Shown: positions 7,861 through 14,120 of the stretch, one piece after another | Layout: every line of letters begins with the position of its first letter | Numbering within the stretch: the stretch's first letter is position 1 | Translations under genes and position numbers: made by a program | NCBI GenBank assembly: GCA_902495455.1 | Contig: CABUXJ010000009.1 | Coordinates: 30,526-94,525 of the forward strand | Direction of reading: 5' to 3' | Source: an uncultured Prevotella sp. | Lineage (GTDB): Bacteria > Bacteroidota > Bacteroidia > Bacteroidales > Bacteroidaceae | Length of the DNA stretch: 64,000 nucleotides | The notes under the pieces: model-generated | What the model saw: the letters and a program-made list of their open reading frames with translations, nothing else | Told to the model about the DNA's origin: nothing | The model's database searches: none

Positions 7861-9170
7861 TACATGGCCCCTCCCTTCCGGCCCTTCAGATATTCATATC
7901 CTATCCGGCAGCGGAGACAGTCCCGCCGGTCGCAATACTCGTTTTTCAGCTGCAGCAACGCTTGGCTATCACCCGCCGAACGCACCTCCAGTCCGCACTC
8001 CCGCCACATACGGATGACCCGGTTGTTTTCCGGGCGGAGTCCCTCCAGCAGGTCGACGGCACGCTCGCAAAGCTCCTCCCGCGACGTATGCCGGCCGTAG
8101 GCGAACAGCATCGGTACGGCAGTGTTGATGACCAGCAGGTCGAGCGAAGCAGCCGAGAGCCGCTTACTGTGGCGCGTGCTTTCAGAACCGAACGTGTAGT
8201 GGGTCTCCCAGTAGGGCGTGACACGGGTGTCGAGCAGACTGCGCACCGCCTCGACCGTGCCGCACTCGGTCAGCGCAGCCAATCCCATGCGGCATCCGTG
8301 GTAGAGCCGGGCCAACTGCGATATGCGGATATGAGGAAAGTTTTGCGGTCTCAGGCGCATGAAACGCCAGCGCCGCCAGTCCATCGGTGTGAGCGAGAAC
8401 TTGTGTGCCAGATAGCGATATTCGTCGCCGAGGCGGCGGAAATAGCCATCCTTAATGGCCTCCTCACGGTATCTTTCGGGTATGGAAGCCTCGTCAAGCA
8501 GTCCCGCCTGGCCCATGAATATGGCCTCTATCTGGAAGAGGTCGTCCCTGTGATGCCCCACGGCAGACAGCGGCACGTGGGCGGCCCACTCCTCAAAGGC
8601 ATCACCGTTGATACCGAAGCCGTAGTTGCGGGCCAGCGTTATGAAGCACGCTTCCTCCCACGATCCGTTCCTCATATCCGCCCTGCGGCTTATGTCGGCC
8701 GTCTTGCGCTCGAGACGCTCGGTCTGCAGCGCCGCCATCCACGCACTGACGGTCATCCGGCTGAGCGAGGGCACGATGCGGTAGCACGGCGGGAATCGGT
8801 CTTCGGTCATGAGTTCATGATAGTTGTCAGCGACATGCTGCGGCACGGCGACCACCATCTGCGGTATCCTGCGCCCGCTGCTATCCGCCACCTCACAGTC
8901 GGCGCCACCCACCACATGGAGCACCACACTGTCGTAAGCACCGTCACGGTCATGACCGTGCGCACGCCAGTGGGACGACAGGTCGTGTATCTCGACATTG
9001 CCGACCCACAATGTCCCGTCGATGCGTATCTTGGCATTAAAAAAGTCCGGTCCGGCGTCATGGTTATGCAGTCCGGGATCTATCACCTCGACCGGCTTGC
9101 CGTCAGTCGTCGTCAGGCCGCCGGAGGGCAGGAGACGGTGTTTCCATGCGTAGTGAAGCAGTTGTTCCAT
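7860..9170 (-). CDS. DUF2851 family protein
   Basis: Conserved Bacteroidetes protein of unknown function, 436 residues from the ATG at 9170. The start is chosen because MEQLLHYAWKHRLL is the usual family N-terminus; a frame extending to 9266 adds 32 basic residues that look untranslated. Visible features include a charged block near residues 30-90 (DPGLHNHDAGPDFFNAKI and GNVEIHDLSSHW) and a C-terminal four-cysteine cluster (CDRRDCLRCRIG) that could bind a metal. No catalytic role is established. It stands alone between repeats. Confidence 0.85.
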   Translation of the reverse strand: MEQLLHYAWKHRLLPSGGLTTTDGKPVEVIDPGLHNHDAGPDFFNAKIRIDGTLWVGNVEIHDLSSHWRAHGHDRDGAYDSVVLHVVGGADCEVADSSGRRIPQMVVAVPQHVADNYHELMTEDRFPPCYRIVPSLSRMTVSAWMAALQTERLERKTADISRRADMRNGSWEEACFITLARNYGFGINGDAFEEWAAHVPLSAVGHHRDDLFQIEAIFMGQAGLLDEASIPERYREEAIKDGYFRRLGDEYRYLAHKFSLTPMDWRRWRFMRLRPQNFPHIRISQLARLYHGCRMGLAALTECGTVEAVRSLLDTRVTPYWETHYTFGSESTRHSKRLSAASLDLLVINTAVPMLFAYGRHTSREELCERAVDLLEGLRPENNRVIRMWRECGLEVRSAGDSQALLQLKNEYCDRRDCLRCRIGYEYLKGRKGGAM

Positions 9171-9356
9171 TGTTGATACATCATGAATAAAATGACAAAG
9201 ATACAGCAACTTGCGCAGAAAACAAAGGGTTGCCGGGCTTTTTTTTCGGGAGTTGTAGCGTGCCATATACTGCTTTCACTATCTCAGACACTGACATTTT
9301 GAACCCTCGCAACGAAAGCCCATGAACAAATCAGGTCCTATCCGGAATTTATTTCG

Positions 9357-9364
9357 TATATTTG
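9357..9364 (+). promoter_or_regulatory. Bacteroidetes -7 promoter box for esterase gene
   Basis: tatatttg matches TAnnTTTG and lies 24 bases before the ATG at 9388. It falls inside the longer open frame starting at 9322, which supports the internal start. Confidence 0.65.
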
Positions 9365-9387
9365 CAAATCAAAAATATAAGATTTAC

Positions 9388-10251
9388 ATGGCCTTACAGA
9401 TTTTGCAAACAACCAATCGCTGGAGAGCATTAGCGTCTCTCATCTTTATCATCGTCACACAAAGCCTCATCGCGCCATCCCTCCTGCGCGCCCAAAACGC
9501 CTTTACGCTGGACCTCTGGCCCTCCGGAGCTCCCGTGAGAAGCAGTAATCCGCAGGACACGGCCCGCGTGTTTGTCTATCTCCCGGAGGAAAAACTGGCC
9601 ACCGGCCAGGCCGTGGTCATCTGTCCCGGCGGCGCCTACGAGCACCTCGCCTTAGACCATGAAGGCCACGGATGGGCTCCGTTCCTCAACGGACAGGGTC
9701 TCGCCGTGATCGTCCTGAAATATCGCATGCCCCACGGCAACCCCGACGTGCCTGTCGGTGACGCCGAAGAGGCGATGCGCCTCGTGCGCCGCAATGCCCG
9801 GGCATGGCACATCGACCGCAACAAGGTGGGCATCATGGGCTTTTCGGCCGGCGGCCATCTTGCCTCGGTCGTGGCCACCCGTGCCAAAGACGACGCCGCA
9901 CCCGATTTCCAGATACTTTTCTACCCCGTCATAACGATGGACCCGGCCTTCACCCACAAGGGCTCTCACGACAATCTGCTGGGTGAGCGCGCAGCCAAAC
10001 GCCGCCAGCGCGAATACAGCACCGACATGCAGGTGACACGCAACACGCCACGCGCCTTCATCGCGCTGAGCGACGACGACCATGCCGTCCTGCCCGCCAA
10101 CGGCACCAACTACTATGTGGAGTGCTACCGCCACGATGTCCCCGCCTCTCTCCATGTCTACCCGACCGGCGGCCACGGATGGGGCATACGCCAGAGCTTC
10201 CCCTTCCACTTCGAGTTGATGCTCGAACTGAAGGCCTGGCTGAAGCAGTAG
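9388..10251 (+). CDS. Secreted alpha/beta-hydrolase (BD-FAE-like esterase)
   Basis: Probable exported esterase of 287 residues. A hydrophobic signal segment (LIFIIVTQSLIA, ending near RAQ) is followed by an alpha/beta-hydrolase fold. CPGGAYEHLA is the oxyanion HGGG-like block, GFSAGGHLAS carries the nucleophilic Ser, and the final His lies in TGGHGWG. This pattern fits the BD-FAE/acetyl-xylan esterase group acting on esterified carbohydrates, but the substrate is inferred. The start at 9388 is preferred over 9322 because a promoter box sits between them. Confidence 0.87.
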   Translation: MALQILQTTNRWRALASLIFIIVTQSLIAPSLLRAQNAFTLDLWPSGAPVRSSNPQDTARVFVYLPEEKLATGQAVVICPGGAYEHLALDHEGHGWAPFLNGQGLAVIVLKYRMPHGNPDVPVGDAEEAMRLVRRNARAWHIDRNKVGIMGFSAGGHLASVVATRAKDDAAPDFQILFYPVITMDPAFTHKGSHDNLLGERAAKRRQREYSTDMQVTRNTPRAFIALSDDDHAVLPANGTNYYVECYRHDVPASLHVYPTGGHGWGIRQSFPFHFELMLELKAWLKQ

Positions 10252-10342
10252 TCCGGCGCCCACAACCACTCCGAAAAATCGCCCCGGACGTCGGAAGAAC
10301 CGTTTTATCAGTTCCGTTGACCGACTTATTAAAATAAATAGC

Positions 10343-10350
10343 TATATTTG
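10343..10350 (+). promoter_or_regulatory. -7 promoter box for YoeB-type toxin-antitoxin operon
   Basis: tatatttg 35 bases before the antitoxin ATG. A clear aggagg ribosome-binding site follows at about 10372, unusual for this genome and consistent with strong antitoxin translation. Confidence 0.65.
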
Positions 10351-10384
10351 CAGCATAAATAATAAAACAACAGGAGGAATCAAT

Positions 10385-10630
10385 ATGACAACAATGCAAC
10401 TGAACGCCGAAATATACCGCAGTCTCAGTGTAATCGCCGAAAACGAAAGCCTGATGAAGCGCGCGGCAAAGTACCTTAAGAAACTGGCCGCACAGAAGGA
10501 GGACGACACCCTCATGACCAAAGAGGAATACTTTGCGAAGATAGACGAGTCGCTCCAACAGGCACGAGAGGGGAAGGTCGTTACATTCGACAATACCGAT
10601 GATATGAACGCCTGGCTGAACAGCTTATGA
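10385..10630 (+). CDS. Antitoxin of YoeB-type pair
   Basis: 81-residue acidic and helical protein directly upstream of a YoeB-like toxin and overlapping it by four bases (ATGA), the standard arrangement of type II modules. The N-terminal half (QLNAEIYRSLSVIAENESLM) suggests a short DNA-binding region. The C-terminal half, with TKEEYFAKIDESLQQA and FDNTDDMNAWL, resembles the toxin-wrapping tail of similar Bacteroidetes antitoxins. It is not a clear YefM. Function is inferred from its position. It likely represses its own promoter. Confidence 0.8.
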   Translation: MTTMQLNAEIYRSLSVIAENESLMKRAAKYLKKLAAQKEDDTLMTKEEYFAKIDESLQQAREGKVVTFDNTDDMNAWLNSL

Positions 10631-10908
10631 AAACAACATATAAAATAAGCTATACGCAAAGAGCGGAAAGCGACTTGACAAAGCTGAAACGCAGCGAACC
10701 GTCTTCGTTCAAAAAAGCCATAAAGCTGCTTAATGAACTTGTCGACAATCCCACCTCAGGCACCGGCCATCCTCACCGTCTGACGGGCGACCGCGCCGGA
10801 CAGTGGTCGCGCAGCATAACCAAGAAGCACCGCCTTGTCTACGAGGTGCACGACGATGAGATTATCGTGCTCGTCTTGGCCGCCTACGGACATTATGACG
10901 ACCACTGA
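10627..10908 (+). CDS. Txe/YoeB-family addiction module toxin
   Basis: 93-residue ribosome-dependent mRNA endonuclease of the RelE superfamily. Family hallmarks are present: HPHRLTGDRAGQWSR near residues 48-62, the basic ITKKHRLVYEV strand, and a C-terminal AAYGHYDDH ending in the His-Tyr pair typical of YoeB. The length is close to E. coli YoeB (84 residues). It is translationally coupled to the antitoxin by a 4-base overlap. A strong terminator-like hairpin follows. Confidence 0.9.
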   Translation: MKTTYKISYTQRAESDLTKLKRSEPSSFKKAIKLLNELVDNPTSGTGHPHRLTGDRAGQWSRSITKKHRLVYEVHDDEIIVLVLAAYGHYDDH

Positions 10909-10931
10909 CATCGTTCAGGACCGAATATACA

Positions 10932-10978
10932 AAACAGCTCCCCGCAACGTGCAGATGTGCCGTTGCGGGGAGCTGTTT
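10932..10978. terminator. 18-bp stem hairpin after YoeB toxin gene
   Basis: Arms 10932-10949 and 10961-10978 pair perfectly around an 11-base loop. The inner part (ccccgcaacg, tgcagatgtgc, cgttgcgggg) recurs identically at 11836-11868 and as a variant at 14049-14089. Confidence 0.85.
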
Positions 10979-11041
10979 GCGTATGGAGATCATCTTGGCT
11001 AATGAGCCTTGAAGTTATGCAGCCCGCATGAAATCTTATAA

Positions 11042-11335
11042 TCAGCGACGTGTCTTTCCGAATAAGTCGGAGTGAGTGCCGGTGGAAAGCATGAGAAGAG
11101 TAAGTTCGTTGTCATTTTGCTCCCATACCAGCAACCAATCGGGAGCAATATGTGCTTCCCATTCTCCGGCATGATTGCCAGTCAATGTGTGCGGCCGGTA
11201 TTCTGCGGTCAGTGAACCGGTCTCAATGAGCAAGTCAAGTGCTTTGGCCAGCTTATCCATAGGGAATCCCCTGCGTCGGCATAGTTCTACGTTCTTTTTA
11301 AAACGTTTGGTGATTGTTATATTATACTTCTTCAC
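11042..11335 (-). CDS. YafQ-family mRNA interferase toxin
   Basis: 97-residue RelE-superfamily toxin. The YafQ pattern is clear: KRFKKNVELCRRRG at the start, then the YRPHTLTGNHAGEWEAHI block, APDWLLVWE, and the C-terminal GTHSDLF with the catalytic His and Phe. YafQ cuts mRNA at the ribosome. Its start overlaps the antitoxin stop by four bases. It points toward the YoeB pair, so the two modules converge on the shared hairpin region at 10.9-11.0 kb. Confidence 0.9.
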   Translation of the reverse strand: MKKYNITITKRFKKNVELCRRRGFPMDKLAKALDLLIETGSLTAEYRPHTLTGNHAGEWEAHIAPDWLLVWEQNDNELTLLMLSTGTHSDLFGKTRR

Positions 11336-11559
11336 AATCCCAAATCTTTAAAGAGCTCCTCTTTGTCTAAATATTTTATCACACGTCCGGCCTTAGCGTC
11401 CTCACGCGCCAACTCTATCTCGGTCTTTTTCTGTTTCTTCACTGCAATCTTTCTGACACCGCGCATCATCTTGATTGCACGTTTGAGGTCGTTAATCAAG
11501 GAGGCGTCTTCCACCGTTACTATAAGTTGCTGCGAAGATGTTGTTAATGTTTCTGTCAT
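11332..11559 (-). CDS. Antitoxin of YafQ-type pair
   Basis: 75-residue protein preceding and overlapping the YafQ-like toxin. The first 30 residues (LIVTVEDASLINDLKRAIKM) resemble a short strand-helix DNA-binding module. The rest is highly charged (KKQKKTEIELAREDAKAG) and ends in a toxin-binding-like DKEELFKDLGL. It does not look like a canonical DinJ ribbon-helix-helix protein, so the call rests mainly on gene order. It is probably autoregulated through the three 33-bp direct repeats just upstream of its promoter. Confidence 0.78.
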   Translation of the reverse strand: MTETLTTSSQQLIVTVEDASLINDLKRAIKMMRGVRKIAVKKQKKTEIELAREDAKAGRVIKYLDKEELFKDLGL

Positions 11560-11584
11560 ACGCCAAATCTGTTTTATTCATTGG

Positions 11585-11592
11585 CAAAGATA
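11585..11592 (-). promoter_or_regulatory. -7 promoter box for YafQ-type toxin-antitoxin operon
   Basis: TATCTTTG on the - strand, 26 bases before the antitoxin ATG at 11559. The 33-bp direct repeats begin 18 bases further upstream. Confidence 0.65.
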
Positions 11593-11609
11593 CGGATTTT
11601 CTCGCTTTT

Positions 11610-11708
11610 ACTGCGTTTTCCTATAAAAATAAGTGTCAAAAAACTGCGTTTTCCTATAAAACAGAGGGGTAAAAAACTGCGTTTTCCTATAGAAAGGAAC
11701 CAGGAGGG
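11610..11708 (-). repeat. Three 33-bp direct repeats upstream of YafQ-type operon
   Basis: actgcgttttcctataaaa occurs at 11610, 11643 and, with one change, 11676, so the period is exactly 33 bp. A conserved 19-bp part alternates with a variable 14-bp part. The array sits upstream of the operon promoter. The remaining gene-free stretch to 12011 holds only the hairpin at 11833-11871. Confidence 0.85.
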
Positions 11709-11832
11709 GAGGTTTCGGTTGCGTTAAGAGCACATCTTTTTGCTGTAACAGATTGCAAACCGGTTGCAGGATAAAGAAAAATGATGACCACTAACATTGC
11801 GCCGTGCCCCACCAATGCCCTACCGTAACCTA

Positions 11833-11871
11833 CAATCCCCGCAACGTGCAGATGTGCCGTTGCGGGGATTG
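11833..11871. repeat. CCCCGCAACG hairpin, second copy
   Basis: Perfect 14-bp stem (11833-11846 with 11858-11871) and the same 11-base loop tgcagatgtgc as the hairpin after the YoeB gene. It lies between two - strand genes, not directly after a stop codon, so it may be a repeat more than a dedicated terminator. Confidence 0.75.
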
Positions 11872-12011
11872 ATTTATGGCAAAACGAGCGGATTATTGTA
11901 CCGCAATATACATAATATAATCTTTTCGCTTTGTTATTAAAAGAAAAGTATTTCTGTTTTGGAACGGCCTTGTGGCCGTCAAATGAGAAGTTATATTATT
12001 GCACTTCTCTC

Positions 12012-12431
12012 TTATTTGCGCTTTAACTGATAAACGACATAAGAGCCATTGGAATATCCTTTAAGCTGTAAAGTGGACGGAGTGACTACGACATCCCATT
12101 CTCCAGTAAGATTGCGCTGCGCCCATGAATTATTGGAAAGTATTGTTATTTCTTTTTCTTCCTCATTGTAATCAAATTCAAACGATCCGGTAGTGCTTTC
12201 TCCTTCCTCGTCTGTAACAGAAAATCTACCGGTGCCGTCAGTGTTAAATGTAATCTTTATCACATAGCCATAATCGTTTGTCTGTGTCCATGTCCCGTAA
12301 ATGGATTTGACTACTGTCTCATTAGTGGTATTAGTGTTGTCGTCATCATCATCATCACTGCTACAACTAACAAATCCAATACTACATACCAGCATAGCCA
12401 GCATCATAGAAAAATACTTGAATGTTTTCAT
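12012..12431 (-). CDS. Small lipoprotein, lipocalin-like
   Basis: 139-residue exported lipoprotein. The signal peptide ends in the lipobox VSCS near residue 23, followed by an acidic run (SSDDDDDD) and Asn/Thr residues, a linker often seen in Bacteroidetes surface lipoproteins. The mature part (YGTWTQTN, FNTDGTGRFSV, GEWDVVVTP) reads as a small beta-barrel of the lipocalin-like or DUF5004 kind. Function is unknown. A - strand promoter box (TAATTTTG, 12478-12485) lies 47 bases upstream. Confidence 0.85.
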   Translation of the reverse strand: MKTFKYFSMMLAMLVCSIGFVSCSSDDDDDDNTNTTNETVVKSIYGTWTQTNDYGYVIKITFNTDGTGRFSVTDEEGESTTGSFEFDYNEEEKEITILSNNSWAQRNLTGEWDVVVTPSTLQLKGYSNGSYVVYQLKRK

Positions 12432-12477
12432 AAATAAAATTTTATAAAGAATTAATTAATGTTTTATATTCCAATTG

Positions 12478-12485
12478 CAAAATTA
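12478..12485 (-). promoter_or_regulatory. -7 promoter box for the small lipoprotein gene
   Basis: TAATTTTG on the - strand, 47 bases before the ATG at 12431, matching TAnnTTTG. Confidence 0.55.
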
Positions 12486-12559
12486 ATCCTTATCGGCGAA
12501 AAAATCGAACACAGAGTGTCGCACTAATGCGACACAAATGACGCATCTGAGCGACTGTT

Positions 12560-12766
12560 TTATTTGTTCATATCGTCGGAATATTCCTTGAAGAAGTCAT
12601 AACCCAATATCTCGGATATGCTTTTCAGCAGATTCGTATCTATGCTGTTTTTGTTGAAGATGCGGTAGACGACCGACCTGTGACAGTTCAGTTTGCGCGC
12701 CAACCAGCTGACGGAACGTTCCTGCCGTTCCAGTTCGTCCTTTATACACTGCCCGATATTTACCAT
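12560..12766 (-). CDS. Small helix-turn-helix (XRE-like) regulator
   Basis: 68-residue protein consisting of little more than one Cro/C1-type helix-turn-helix: SVSWLARKLNCHRSVVYRIF is the recognition region and SIDTNLLKSISEILGYDFF the following helix. Such proteins are DNA-binding regulators of nearby genes or of mobile elements. No partner is evident. It lies next to 1.35 kb without genes and upstream of the small lipoprotein gene. Confidence 0.8.
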   Translation of the reverse strand: MVNIGQCIKDELERQERSVSWLARKLNCHRSVVYRIFNKNSIDTNLLKSISEILGYDFFKEYSDDMNK

Positions 12767-13073
12767 GATGATGTTTCTTTTCTTACATTAACGATATAAG
12801 AAAAGCGTGAGATTCTGCCCGTCACCCGTCCACCACTTGAGGCCTTCGCATTGCCCGAATAAAGAGAACGAGCAACGCGAAACCCACGCCGATGTATCTA
12901 CAAACAAATCCCCATGCACCACACCCATCAAATGCAAACCGCAGCGTCGCGGGCGCATAGATGACGTATGTGACATCAAGGGAAATATCTATATAAGACA
13001 TCCCATGAGCATCTACCGTTGCAATGTTCTGACTTTATTCTTGGAAGTTGCGAAGTTTCAAGTGGTCAAGAAC

Positions 13074-13094
13074 AAAGCGTCAAGCAAACGCTTT
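13074..13094 (-). terminator. Terminator-like hairpin after candidate RNA
   Basis: On the - strand aaagcg and cgcttt pair around a 9-base loop and are followed by tgttcttg. It sits 10 bases beyond the closing stem of the candidate RNA. Confidence 0.45.
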
Positions 13095-13104
13095 CCTAAA
13101 CATA

Positions 13105-13237
13105 GCGACTCTCCGTTCCCACCCGTGTTCCTCCGTCTGTCAGACCGTGGTCTTCTTTCCGGCTCGGCGAGGGTTGTCGTATTGCTGCCGCTGGACGGGA
13201 TCACCGCTTTGCGGGCAGTCGGACTGATGAGAGTCGC
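13105..13237 (-). ncRNA. Candidate structured non-coding RNA, about 133 nt
   Basis: A - strand promoter box (TATATTTG, 13240-13247) lies next to a 9-base segment GCGACTCTC (13229-13237). Its exact complement GAGAGTCGC lies at 13105-13113, which would close a 133-nt transcript. Inside, CTGCC/GGCAG and CCGC-aaa-GCGG can pair, and a GGTCTGACAGACGG hairpin is visible. A terminator-like hairpin follows. No known family (RNase P, SRP, tmRNA, cobalamin riboswitch) fits convincingly by eye. The fold and identity are inference. Confidence 0.4.
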
Positions 13238-13239
13238 TG

Positions 13240-13247
13240 CAAATATA
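13240..13247 (-). promoter_or_regulatory. -7 promoter box before candidate RNA
   Basis: TATATTTG on the - strand, immediately before the first closing-stem base of the candidate RNA and far from any start codon on that strand. Confidence 0.5.
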
Positions 13248-13310
13248 CGTAATAATTCTGATAATGCAACGACCGTGGTGATTTTTATTTTAGGTTCATC
13301 CGGTATTTGG

Positions 13311-13470
13311 ATTTCAACGCAAAGACGCAAAGACACAAAGGGGGCGCATACGCGCATACGGAAGCACGCAAAGACAAGAAAGGCATAGCGCATGACGGCG
13401 GCCATGCCTTTGCGTGCTTCCGTATGCGCGTCTGCGCCCCCTTTGCGTCTCTGCGTCTTTGCGTTGAAAT
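13311..13470. repeat. Long imperfect palindrome of CGCAAAGA units
   Basis: Arms 13311-13386 and 13402-13470 are near-complementary over about 65 bp. The outer part is built of aacgcaaagacgcaaag units; the inner part is gcgcatacggaagcacgcaaag. Related runs lie at 37741-37768 and 39083-39207. Confidence 0.8.
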
Positions 13471-13491
13471 ATGTCTTTGCGTTGAAAATTA

Positions 13492-13965
13492 TATCCTTGT
13501 CAAATTAATTCTGAATTTAACGCCGTTTTTTAGAGGTACTTTCCAAATTTATTTCGCCGCGCTCCCAAATATCGCAAGCATGAGCGTATCAAAAATCAGG
13601 GGTCGCCGTGACGATTTGTTTACATATTTTATAACATGCTCATTCATAGCCATATACAAAAAGCTGCGATTCCGTTGGTCAGCGGCGGGGCTGCAGCGGG
13701 CGTGCAATAAGGGCCCCGCGGGGTTGTCGTAAGGCCCTTATTGCATTATGACGGCGGCCCCGTTGCAACACGACAAGGCTGCCGTCGCAACCCCGGGAGG
13801 GCCTTACGGCAGGAAAACGGGTGCTTTTTCGGGCAAAAGTCGGGGTCGGAAAACGTGAGAAATCTCTGCTCCGAAAACGCCGTAAGGCCCTCCCGGGATG
13901 TCGGTGGCGGCAAAATCCGTCATTCTCCGCTGTTCGGGCATAGGCCGGGAGGCCCTTACGGGATG
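13492..13965 (-). repeat. GC-core element A
   Basis: One of five related non-coding elements. Its start (tgtcaaattaattctgaatt then taacgcc) is the reverse complement of the end of element C near 37733. A GC-rich core with ggccccgttgcaac and gggccttacgg motifs lies at 13700-13815. Orientation is opposite to B, C and E. Confidence 0.65.
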
Positions 13966-14048
13966 AAAAAAGAGCGGAAAATGAGAATGTTCGGATGTTT
14001 TGGCGGATGCGATTTTGTAAAGATATATCATCCGACGGAACATAAAAA

Positions 14049-14089
14049 AGTCTCCCCGCAACGGCCGGTCGGCACGTTGCGGGGAGACT
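14049..14089. terminator. 15-bp hairpin after pnp
   Basis: agtctccccgcaacg (14049-14063) pairs with cgttgcggggagact (14075-14089). On the - strand it follows the pnp stop by about 30 bases and ends in a T-rich run. The stem is a variant of the CCCCGCAACG hairpin family. Confidence 0.75.
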
Positions 14090-14120
14090 TTATGTTATAT
14101 CAGTGTTCTGTCTTCTATGT

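Larger units (their letters stand above)
12767..14120. other. 1.35-kb gene-free region
   Basis: I see no convincing protein gene. From left to right it holds unassigned sequence (12767-13070), a candidate structured RNA on the - strand with promoter and terminator-like hairpin (13074-13247), a long imperfect palindrome (13311-13470), GC-core element A (13492-13965) and a terminator-like hairpin (14049-14089). Open frames here lack codon bias or family motifs. Confidence 0.7.

Noticed and set aside
11610..11708. Small CRISPR-like array
   Set aside because: Only three units with a 19-bp repeat and 14-bp spacers, AT-rich, no cas genes, and directly in front of a toxin-antitoxin promoter. Operator-like repeats are more likely.
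13105..13237. Cobalamin riboswitch
   Set aside because: Fragments such as GGTGATCC and GCCGGAAAGAAGACC look similar, but the order of the conserved boxes is wrong and no B12-related gene follows.
12807..13388. 193-codon open frame on + in the gene-free region
   Set aside because: It runs through the candidate RNA and a palindrome, has no start context, no domain and no codon bias.
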